A stretch of DNA of 53,564 nt. Source: Gonapodya prolifera JEL478. Taxonomy: Eukaryota > Monoblepharomycota > Monoblepharidomycetes > Monoblepharidales > Gonapodyaceae. The stretch is from NCBI GenBank assembly GCA_001574975.1, contig KQ965887.1, positions 10,541 to 64,104 of the forward strand, read 5' to 3'. Positions 31,494-40,820 of this stretch are shown piece after piece (positions within the stretch are counted from its first letter, which is position 1; every line of letters begins with the position of its first letter). Both the position numbers and the translations under genes were made by a program. The notes beneath the pieces were generated by a model, which saw nothing but the letters and a program-made list of their open reading frames with translations, did not search any database and was not told the origin of the DNA.

Positions 31494-33616
31494 ATGGGTC
31501 GCAAGCAGAACAACAACCAGGTGCGTACTCCATCCACTGCCGTCTACCCTTCCCCTTATCGCCTCCGATCCCAACTCCAACCACTCCACTCCCAGGTCTC
31601 GGCCGCCGTCGCCCAGGCCAACCAGCAAATGGCTGCCCAGTCGCAGATCAAGGCGCAGGTCCAATCCAACACCCAGCAGGCACAGATGCAGATGCAGATT
31701 AGACAGCAGCAGCCCGCCCAACAGTCGCAACAGGCCAAGGCTGCCACCGCCCCCCCCCAGCAGACGCAGGCCCGCCCGCAATCTGCCCATCCCCAACAGC
31801 AACAGGCGCAGGCGAAGCCCCAGCAACAACAGGCTCAGGCCCAGAGCCAGAACCAGCAACAGCGCCAGTTCGGCATCCCGCTCGAGTTCTTGCTCGTCTT
31901 CGCCAACGCTACCGAGATCGCCCAGCCGTCGACGTTTAGGACTGGCGTGAAATGGATGGAGGTACGTCTTCCCCTTCTCTCTTCTCCTCGCACTTCCTCC
32001 AAACCCATTCCCTAATGTCTTCGTCGTTGTCTTCCGTCTCAAACCATTCACCAATTCCCCACCGCAGTCATCCAAAATGCAATCCACCCGCAAACCCGCC
32101 CAAGGCATGCTCTTCCGCGCCGACCGTCGCCAACTGGCTCGCAAGCAGAGGTCTCCTCGGAAGCAACAGCGCCAGCAGAACGGGAAGCAGCAGGCTAGGC
32201 CCCAGACCGCGCAGCTCCAGAACCAAACTCGTCAGGCGAACCAACAGCAACAGCAACAAGCTCGCCCGCAGTCCGCCCTGCCGATGGCCAAGCCCCAGCA
32301 GCAACAAGCTCAACAGGCGAAGCCCCAACAACAACCTGCCCAGCAGCAACAGCAACAGGCGCGTCCTCAGCAACCTGCTCCTGCTCAACAGGTCAAACCG
32401 CAACAGGCTCAACAACAAACCCAGGCGCGTCCCCAATCCGCCGCGGCCGGCATCTCACCGATCCCCGCCGACTTCGCCGCCCTCTTCGCCTTCGCGACGG
32501 ACGTTGCCGCGCCAAGCACGTTCAGGACGGGCGTGAAATTCATGCAGGTGAGCTTGTCCGTCCTTCCTTTGCCTTCCCACACGTGCATCTTTTGCTCACA
32601 CTTCCCTTCCTTCTCTCTCTCCCACCCCCNCCCCCCCGCCAGAACATCGCCCCCCTCCCATCACGCAAACCCGACCTCCGCTTCCGCTCCGAGCGTGTGC
32701 GCGCGCTTCGTGCTCGCCGCGAACAGCAACGTCGTAGTCGCCAACAGCAACCCGGGTCGTCGAAGCAAGCGCAGCAGCAGCAACAGCAACGTGCGGCAAA
32801 GACTGCGAGTGCGCAGCGCCAGCAATCCGCCGGTGGTGTGCAGAGGAGTCAGCAACAACAGGCTAAGCAGCAGCAACAGCAACGTGCCCAATCGGCTCAA
32901 TCTCGCCCCACGGCCGCGACCAACACCACCAACGCCAGCAAGATGGACGGGTCCGTGAACGACGGTCTGTGGGGCTTGCAGTTCCTGTTCGGCGAGTCCA
33001 ACTACCCCGGCGAGGCTCCCGCTCCGGCGAGGCAACAACAACCTCAGGCCCAGAAGCAACAGCAACAGCAACAAGCGCAGAAGCAGCAATCGGCGACGCC
33101 TCGTCCTCAGCAGCAAATGCAACAGCAACAGGCCGCTCCCAAGCAGCAACCCGCCGCCCAGCTGACGCAGGCCCAGGCCCGCTCTCAGTCTGCCCAGCAG
33201 CCCCAGCAGGCCCAAAAGCAACAACAACAACAGGCGCAACCCATGCAGACCTCCGGCGCCGGAACCCTCAACCAGCTCCGCAACGACCTCGCCCAGCTCA
33301 AGAAAATGCTGGACCAGCGCGACGCCAAAGTCGCAGAGTTGATGAGGGCGGTTACGGCTGAGAGGTGCGTTCGGTCTCCCGCTTTCTTTTCCCCGCTCTT
33401 AAGCCTCATTGACACACCACCTGCGCCCCACCCCACCCCACCCCCCACAGGAACAACTCCTCCAAACGCTCCCGCTCCGTCTCGCCCCAACAACGCCAAC
33501 CCATGCAGCAGGGTCATAGGTCTCAGTCGCAGTCGGCCCAGTCCACGAGGCAGACCGGAAACCCGTTCGTCGGGGATAGGCAAGGGGAGTGGGACTCGTT
33601 GAGGCCGTTGATTTAG
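31494..33616 (+). CDS. Glutamine-rich prion-like protein with duplicated exon module
   Basis: Five exons join in frame to 586 residues: 31494-31520, 31596-31961, 32068-32547, 32643-33364 and 33451-33616. Four introns of about 75-110 bp. The protein is dominated by Gln, Ala and Pro (QQQ runs, repeated QARPQSA). Exons 2 and 3 end in a related ordered module just before the intron: FLLVFANATEIAQPSTFRTG then VKWME, and LFAFATDVAAPSTFRTG then VKFMQ. Exon 4 has a distant relative (LWGLQFLFGESNYPGEA), an Arg-rich patch (RFRSERVRALRARREQQRR) and a short coiled coil (LNQLRNDLAQLKKMLDQRD). The tail is Ser/Arg/Gln-rich (KRSRSVSPQQRQ). Exons 1-3 are all phase 0. No known family recognised. Gln-rich low-complexity chains like this often condense or bind RNA-processing partners; that is inference. 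One N lies in intron 3 (32630). Confidence 0.82.
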
Positions 33617-33870
33617 GCGTGAGGCGGCGAAGTTGTCATTGAGGCGATTATACCCTAATAATTCAGAAAAGGAAATACATAATGGGGGCTTAAACATTAT
33701 TTCCTCCGACTTCCGAGTGTAGGCTGATGTTTGGGTAATATTTTGTCCGACTTTCGAGTCTGATTTTTGGAGGATGTTGGTGTGGCGAAAGGGTGACGCC
33801 CGAAAATAACCCTTCGCACGTTTCAACTGTCCACTCCTCGCACTCTCGAACTCGCCACCGACCACCGCCA

Positions 33871-34737
33871 ATGTCGACGTTCGTGCCCTCACCCGAAAAT
33901 CCGCTCACGCCGACCTACTACGCGACGGGCGCGTTTGCGTACGGGAACTTGCGGTGTACGTTTTGGGTCACGTTTGTTCAGTGTGTCGGAGCTACAGACT
34001 GAGGGTGCCGGCGACCAATTTGGTAAAGCGCTCTGGGTACAGATCTACGTGTTTCTCGCTATCTGGACGCTGCTTTGGATTCTCGAGTTCGGTACGTACT
34101 ACGTCATCGTTGCCTGTTCTCCACCCACACATCACGAGTCCCGACGGCCTCCAACCTCCGATGACTGACAAATAAAAGGTGCCAAGTACCAAGACCGCCG
34201 GCGCCAGGAGATTCCGATTCCGGGAAAGGAAATGGGGCTGTTGGAGAAGCCTAAAGTCACCTTTGTGAGTTCACAGTTACTTTCCGTATCGACCTCTTCT
34301 TCATCACTGGTTGACGTGGTTACTATTTTCTCTCACGCGGGAACTGGGAGCCAGAACGAGAAATGGTCCAACTCTCTTCGCGTCACCAGGGATGCCTTCA
34401 TTCTGATCCTCGTCGGAGTCATCGTACGTATCCCTCCGCCCTCCTTGCCTCCTTTCCTCGTTCCCCTCACCTCCACCCACCTACCCACCTTCCCACCCAG
34501 ATCTCGCAAAACTCCCAACGCGCCTGGGGCGGCGCCATCGCCCTCCTATGGACGCAACTCGCACTCTTCGCTGTCTGGTCCCTTTCCAAGCTCGCAGTCG
34601 ACAACGCCATTCTTGATCTCCTGCTCGGATGCACGGTCATGGCTGTCGAGCTTACGGTGTTTGGGATCGCGTTCCGGGGAAACACGGGTGTGAGGGGGAG
34701 TGGGGCGGTGGGGACGCCGAATAGCGCGTTGGTATGA
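33871..34737 (+). CDS. Small four-helix membrane protein of unknown function
   Basis: Five exons; starts at ATG 33871 with MSTFVPSPENPLTPTYY. Later exons read GAGDQFGKALWVQIYVFLAI, GAKYQDRRRQEIPIPGKE, NEKWSNSLRVTRDAFILILV and ISQNSQRAWGGAIALLWTQL, ending PNSALV at 34737. Four hydrophobic helices: VQIYVFLAIWTLLWILEF, AFILILVGVIISQ, IALLWTQLALFAVWSLSKL and ILDLLLGCTVMAVELTVFG. The junction between exon 1 and exon 2 does not close in phase with the obvious gtgtac donor (33954) and acceptors near 34002, so that splice is unresolved. A Pro/Lys-rich loop separates helices 1 and 2. Family not recognised. Confidence 0.65.
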
Positions 34738-34937
34738 GGGCGGATGGGAAGTTGCGGTGTACAGGTGTACTTGATGATTTGGAATGAGAAGTTTTGATGC
34801 ATTTAATTGAGCTTTTTTTGACAAGAAAACACGTGACAAGAAACTAGCGTATGCCTTCCACGACACCCCTTCACACCTTTTCCCACATTTCGACACCGAT
34901 CCCTCAAAACTATACACAAAGACGGAAGAAATACGCA

Positions 34938-35635
34938 TCAGCTGACAATCCTAAACAGCACCGAGAGCGATAATTTACTCACCCGCCTCCTTGGTACAAT
35001 CACTGCCGGACCCCTAGGAACAACCACGGCTCTTGGACGGGCTATTGCAGCTCCGAGTAGCATTCCAGTGGCGACGCCAGCTGGGTTTGGAACTGGTGAA
35101 ATTACTTGTGATCAAGACCACAAAGAAAACTTGTAATCACCTGCGGCTCCATAAGGAGGGTGTGCGACTGGTACCGGTGCCGGTTTGGGCGCTTCTTGCA
35201 CAATGATAGTTGTGGTGGAGACTGGGAGAAAGGAGATCAGAAATGTTCGAGATGACGTCAACTATGGAAAACGAACCCGACTCGCCTGGTTGTGCCGGCA
35301 ACGCAGCAGGGGCAGGCTGCGGAGTATATGGTGAAGGAGGCTGCTGCATTGGTGCTAGTGGAGGTGGAGGTGCTGGCTTTGCGACGCGAGGATCGGTCCA
35401 TGTCGTCTCGCCTGTTCTTTTGTTGTCTGATTGTGACATTCCAAAAAGCTTGTCAGAAGGAGAAACGACAAATAATTCGTGAGAAGCACTCACAAAAGTA
35501 CCTCTTGCCGGTGGAGGGATCGAAAACGGTGTCCCAATCCGGAGGAAGAGCGTTCGGGTCTGGTTGTGGTGGGCGACCCGCTGCAGGAGGTGGAGGTGGA
35601 TATGCACCGGGCGACGCTTGGCAAGCAGAAGACAT
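34938..35635 (-). CDS. WW-domain proline-rich protein
   Basis: WW domains bind Pro-rich peptides. Four exons: 35494-35635, 35286-35426, 35141-35221 and 34938-35092, about 172 residues. The first two join to form a full WW domain: LPPDWDTVFDPSTGKRYF with YNNKRTGETTWTDPR, having both Trp, the Tyr pair and the final Pro. Pro/Ala/Gln-rich linkers flank it (YPPPPPAAGRPPQPDP and PAPPPPLAPMQQPPSPY). The C-terminal part (GMLLGAAIARPRAVVVP, then RRR) is small-residue and Arg/Val-rich. Intron 2 begins gcgagt, a GC donor; the reading frame needs that junction (Q-P-V-S-T). The TGA at 34938 is used if the last gtgagt is not spliced; otherwise the protein would end shortly after RRR elsewhere. Confidence 0.78.
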
Positions 35636-35783
35636 GGTCTTTTGCAGCAAGAAAAAGGAGTTCTTGATAAGCTTCTCGTGCGAGGTCCCGTGTCACCTTT
35701 GCCCCTTTATCGCGCTATCTAACCCTTATTTTAGCCGGAGCTCGCTCACTCCAACATCCCATCACGACACAGACAGAGACGCA

Positions 35784-37014
35784 ATGTCCTCACAGACCGT
35801 CAAAAAAAGTGCGTTGATGAAGGGGATGTTCTCGGAGTGGCTAGTTGATGCGGAGCCTTTTGCGACGGGTGATTTCTCAAACGTCAGACGGGCTGTCGAG
35901 TTAAGAACGGGGCTGAAGGTGAGCATGGGCCGATGGGAAGTCTCTCCTAGTATATGAGTCGCCCTGGTGGTCACTGGTTGGCGTCGAATGGCAGGCGGTA
36001 GCGAAAACGTCATCACTTGTGGTACCGGACCACCTTGATCAGAGCAAGCCATCGTGGTTCCGTTTGCTGATGATGCACGAGGTAAAATTTATTCGTTTTG
36101 TTATCACTTGGTCCCTCAGTCCTCATTGACTTTTTCGTTCCTCAACGTACAGCTATGCACTCTCGAGTACTTATCGAGTGCACGGCACCCATGTGTGGTC
36201 CGAGTTTACGACGCAGTGGTTTCGGGAGACAAGCTTATACTCTTTCAAGAAGAAGTTGAGGGAATGGAGCTAGTGGACTATGTTCAGGTTCGTGTGCTGA
36301 AAGGGGCGTGTTCCCTGTTCAAAGTTCTGGCTCAGCGGTTGCGGCGACTGTCCCTTTCCGGAAAGCTTGCGCCCCCGGAAGAAGCACGCTATATTGTCTA
36401 TCAACTGCTATCAGCCATTGAGCACTTGCACAACGCTCGTGTCTTTCATCGAGACTGTAAGCAATTTGCTCTTGTTTGCTACCCCTCTTTTTCCCCCCGT
36501 TGACAATCTTTCCCCCACTGCCTTCCCCAAACACCCCAGTAAAGCTCGACAACGTCATCATCAACCCAAAGACACTCAGTGTCACCGTCATCGCCTTCAA
36601 CCTGTCCGGGTTCGCGGGTGCCTGTGGGTGCCAAGGCGAATGCGCCGGGTGCATGCAGTACGCCAGCCCGCAAGTGGTCATGGGCGCGGCGTTGCGCGAA
36701 GAGTGGTGGGAGACGGGGTGGTGCGATGTGTGGAGCGTCGGGGTGTGCGCTTATGTGAGTGGATGAATCTACTGTATTGATGACGTGGTGTGCAATTTTA
36801 AACTCCCCGGCACCGTTCTTTCAAGACACTCCTGACTGGTCATTTCCCCTTCTTTTCGGACGCGGCGGACGCCCTCCTGCTCGAGCACAAAGCCCTCGGA
36901 AGCGGCAAAGACCTGCTTTGGCCCCTTAACAGAACCATCCCCCAGGCGGTGAAATCCTTCGTGCGACGCATCTTGGATCCCATTCAGGGCCAGACGCTCA
37001 AGCCCGTAGTCTAA
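35784..37014 (+). CDS. Kinase-like protein lacking the DFG aspartate (probable pseudokinase)
   Basis: Exons 35784-35918, 35995-36081, 36153-36287, about 36364-36456, about 36539-36755 and about 36827-37014. It is a paralogue of the kinase at 47623-49546. The glycine loop is degenerate (FATGDFSNVRRA); the Lys is in AVAKTSSLVV; then RHPCVVRVYDAVV, VFHRDLKLDNVIINPKTL with the HRD Asp, but VIAFNLSGFAG in place of DFG (Asp to Ala), YASPQVV in place of APE, and WCDVWSVGVCAYVTLLTGHF. The frame stops at TAA 37012-37014 and immediately continues as LRDPWFDEI, the usual end of a kinase domain. So either translation stops early or the TAA is a recent nonsense change. A Lys/Ser-rich tail is still open to 37673. 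Without the metal-binding Asp it should not phosphorylate normally. Confidence 0.75.
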
Positions 37015-37673
37015 CTTCGTGACCCGTGGTTCGACGAAATTCGACATGATCTGTCGACACCTGCCACTGTCGGAGCCGGCACTGCTATTCCGTGGAGTCG
37101 CTTCACGACCCAGACCACGTCGTGCAAGAATACGCCATCACCGAGCTCTTGGAAGTCGTTTGGCCGGCAATGGGAGGCGGAGGGCGGGGATGGACTCACT
37201 GTGACGCAGCACGACTAGCAAAGTGTGTCCGCCCCGCATTCGCAGTCGCACAGGGCGGTGCATGTCGACCACCGCTCGAGAAAAAGACCGACTCAGGAAT
37301 CGATGTCTCGTCCTCTGGCACTTCATCTAGGTATCGATGGAGAACGAAACCGGTCCAATCACGTGCTCCGAGTCCACCGCCCAGTGCCGTCGCCATCAGC
37401 CAATCTCGGACGTCCCCACCGGCACAGGCGCGGCGGGGTGGTCGACGAGAAGATATCGCCGTCGGCGTGTTTCAAACTCCGAAACCGCCAACAGGAACAG
37501 GCGGAAAAGGCGCCGACACAGCACGGTGGCAACAGCAGTCGAGCCGGGCACCGAAACGAAAGAGCATGAGCAGCGACAAAAGCTCCAGCTCCCAGAAGGA
37601 GAAGGAAAACTGTTTTTTCAATATCATGGCCAAGAAGGCGAGGAAGGTCTTGGGTCTGAAAGTGAAAGCATAA
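37015..37673 (+). pseudogene. Remaining C-terminal coding sequence downstream of the TAA
   Basis: The frame after the kinase TAA reads LRDPWFDEIRHDLSTPATVG and further to about 37205; another frame (37260-37673) carries KKTDSGIDVSSSGTSSRYRW and ends KKARKVLGLKVKA. Composition resembles the Ser/Lys-rich tails of the neighbouring kinases. Probably the former C-terminus of the gene at 35784, now cut off, unless an unseen intron removes the stop. Confidence 0.5.
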
Positions 37674-37773
37674 ATCGAAGATATCATGCATAGGTTAAAC
37701 GAATGTCTTGTCATCTTGTAGCGCAAAGGCGTCAGTCATACATATCAGAATCTTGATCAGTTGATGACATATT

Positions 37774-38144
37774 TGTGAGGGGCTCGGGCGGACCCTCACA
37801 GTTGCTGTGGTCCAAGTCAGCGGAACACGCTGGAACTCATCGGAACTGCTTGCGCAATAACGGACACGATTTGATAAGCAGAATATGAAAAGCGTAAACT
37901 AGAATTGGAGCNATATAAACACTTGTAGAAATGCTAAGAATAAGCCTTTGGACTTCGAATCTCACTCGCCTCACTCGTTCCCACTCGCTCGTCGCGGCTC
38001 TCAGGTCACTCGGCGTGACCTCTCGGCTCCCTCTCGGCTCTCTCTCTCGCTCGTACTCGACTCCATCTCTCGCTCGTACACGGCTCTCTTACACGCTGGT
38101 CGCGTGCCTTCGGACTCACTCGGCAACCCCCACCCGCTCCCCCT
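37774..38144 (+). mobile_element. Short non-autonomous element, copy B, with 8-bp target duplication
   Basis: Related to copy A at 9941. It is flanked by the direct repeat GACATATT at 37766-37773 and 38145-38152. It starts TGTGAGGGGCTCGGG and ends in CCACCCGCTCCCCCT, a poor inverted match to the start. It has a TATATAAA-like box (with one N at 37912) and CT-rich ACTCGCTCG blocks; no coding capacity. An 8-bp duplication favours a hAT-like miniature element; TG start, TATA box and CT-rich body would also fit a solo LTR with TATT duplication and end at 38148. Confidence 0.7.
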
Positions 38145-38152
38145 GACATATT

Positions 38153-39314
38153 CCATTGCCGTTCGTTTCCAGCACAACGGACTGTATCCAGGCAAGATCT
38201 CGCCGAAGGGTGGGTATTCGGGAGTAAGGCCCGAGGTTGCGTCTCCATCGGGCGTTCTGGGGTGCTACAGGGCCGGCTGGCGCACACGAAACGCCGAGTG
38301 GGAGAGTAGAGTGGGGGGCAGTGCGGATCATCTATGTGGGTATCATTGTCACCCAGGGAGACAAATCAATACTTGCAGGTAGCTGAAAGTTTCGTTTTGA
38401 TCAGCGCTCCATTGGGTCAACAATTCTAAGCTTCGACCGCCACGACGCACACACACTCCGAGGTTGCCGCACAACACCAGTACATTTTTCCCGTGCGCTC
38501 GAAACGACCAAACTCGCTGGGAAACGGTGGGTGACAACCGTGCCTCGGATTATGCCGTGTCTCATCGGCATGCCCAGCCGAACGGGAGGTTACCGCAGGA
38601 CACAGGGAGCTGAGTGTGGCTGAGTGTGGGGGACAAATGAAAACGTTGGAGCGACAACATAGCGACTTGGGATTAAATACCAGCGAGCATGTTAGCAGAT
38701 AGGTTCATGAAACGGTGAGAATTTCCGCTCGCTGGGTCGAGGATGGGTAGGTTGGGTGACACTTGTGGGCGACATGCATGGAGAACCCTTCGAATCCTAT
38801 GCAACGTGTTCTCTATCCAACCAATGCCCCGCCTCTCTGAAAAAGCACCTGTCACCCGTTGGCAGTTCTGACCTGACAGAGAAGATCCCAACCAAGAACG
38901 GATAGCATGACGGGAAACTCTACGATATGCACGCAATACTCTCACTTTGAACGAAATACAATACCAGTCAAATTGTGGGGTCCTGTTTGCTTCATCTAGA
39001 ACTCTCACGGTCAAAGAATTGCCGGGTTCACGTCCGCCTTCCTCTCCATCACGAGCTGCTGCACTGAGCCGATCAGCCCGGTGATTTAAATAATTACGAA
39101 CGACCCACGGAAGTTCAGTTTTTAAGGTTATTTGTATTCAGAAAAGGCGAATTGCATGCACATTTTCAACGTATCCACAAGTATCCAGAGAGAGCTTCTC
39201 CCAGCATTCCACATCACAGCGTCTAGTTCCATTCATTTCCAGCGCGGAAAATTTGGCGTACACTCTGTTGATAAGTTCTGAGATTCTCGACCCTTAAAAC
39301 TTTGTAGCGTCTGC
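38153..39314. other. Intergenic region, no supported gene
   Basis: Several short frames on both strands (for example 38673-39014, minus) show no motif. Nothing else seen. Confidence 0.4.
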
Positions 39315-40547
39315 TCACCTATTTTCGAGAAGCTGCAATTGGCTGAATGCCACCTCCCCACGGCCAACTTCTCCATCTTGAAGGAAGCGCACCACATCTT
39401 CTTTCCAGTACAAGATCGCTTTCTTCAGCGCCTCATCATCACGATTGTAGAAGTCCGCCCCGCGGTCCACAAGAAGCCGTACAACATCCAGGTGTCCACG
39501 CGCGGCGGCAATGCAGAGAGGTTCTCCGTCTTCGCCATTGGGGTTCACTCCGTGATCCAGAAAAAGGCGCACCATGTCCACAGACCCTGATTCTGCCACT
39601 TTGGCGAGTCCGCCGTTTCTGGTGCAAGTGTCGAGGTCTGGCATTGTTTCAAGAAGTGCTCGCACTCCTTCAATGCACCGAGAGTCCCTGGCATACGTTG
39701 AAAGGGTGACGTCTTGAGGAAGCCTTCCGCCATTTTGGAGGAGCAGCCGTGCAACTTCCCCATGCCCCTCCATGATGGATTCATGCACATCATTCCCGGT
39801 TGGCGTGTCCAGAGCCCCGTTTGCACCATTGTCTAAGAGGAGGCGCACGACATCCACCCGACCTGTTCTTGCAGCGTATATGAGTCCGTTGTTTGCGTCC
39901 GCTCCACGGCTCATGAGAAGTGAGACCATCTCAAGTGATCCGTTGCCAGCGGCGTGTTCTCCTGCGTATCCTGATGAGGTCGGCATCCCCCTTGTCAATT
40001 ATCATTCGCACCAATTCAACATTTCCTGGATGCGCTGCCGCATCGAGATAGGACTCATTACTCCCGACACGAGCGCCGGCTTCGATAACTATCCTCGCGA
40101 TCTCACGGTGGCCCTTCTCGAGCGCCTGCAAGAGTACCTCTCCATCCTCTGTGTTCCAGTCCGCACCGTTGTCCAAGAACAACCGGAAAATGTCCGCCCT
40201 TCCACTTCTGATCGCCTCATATATGGGCCACCTCACTCGGTCATGAAGTTCCACGGATATGTGACTAATTCCAATCTCTGATTGAAGACTGAGGGGTGAC
40301 AAAGCACAGCAACCGTATCGAAAAACCCACGCGATGCTTCGTCAAACAAAGCGCGGGCGCGAGAGTCGAAATGTGCTAATGAGCGCCGAGCCATGGACCG
40401 CGGCGTTGAGAAAAGGGCAAGGAGCGTTTTGTTGAGTGACGGAGTTGGTAGACGAAGACGGCAAGGCAGAAATCGTCCGACGTCGATCAAGAGAATCTCG
40501 GGCAGAGTGCGCATCCGTGGGAATACATCACTTCGGGCGCGATTCAC
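39315..40547 (-). pseudogene. Ankyrin-repeat gene with F-box-like start, frameshifted
   Basis: The N-terminal frame (from 40547) starts MRTLPEILLIDVGRFLP, F-box-like, and reads ALFDEASRGFFDTVAVL. The ankyrin part continues in a second frame from about 40260 (YEAIRSGRADIFRLFLDNGA, ALEKGHREIARIVIEAGAR) and then in a third from about 39985 (GSLEMVSLLMSRGADANN, AARTGRVDVVRLLLDNGA, AARGHLDVVRLLVDRGAD) to a stop at 39315. Seven or more ankyrin units are recognisable. I see no GT-AG pair that mends either frame change, so two single-base indels are the simplest reading. Such F-box/ankyrin proteins are usually expanded, fast-evolving families. Assembly error remains possible. Confidence 0.65.
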
Positions 40548-40820
40548 GTTGTGAGAGCATGTGTCTGTTTTGTGGAAGTTGTTGTCCTCTGCTCAACCGA
40601 GCATTTGGTAAAATGTTAGTTATACATCTCACATTTTCCCGTTTAGACCGAGATCGGCGCACTACATGGATTATTACAGACAAAGATAATAGTCTGACAC
40701 GGTACTCTACCCAACGCATGCAGTACTCTCACTCCAAAGACGTAAATACACAAACGAAAGCGTGACAATTATGAGTTAACTGTCCCATCGGAGGAAGACG
40801 TCCTCTTGTTCAACGCTCCA

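Noticed and set aside
31440-33239. Leucine-rich minus-strand frames opposite the Q-rich gene
   Set aside because: CAG repeats read backwards give Leu runs. The plus-strand exons have proper splice sites and a conserved module.
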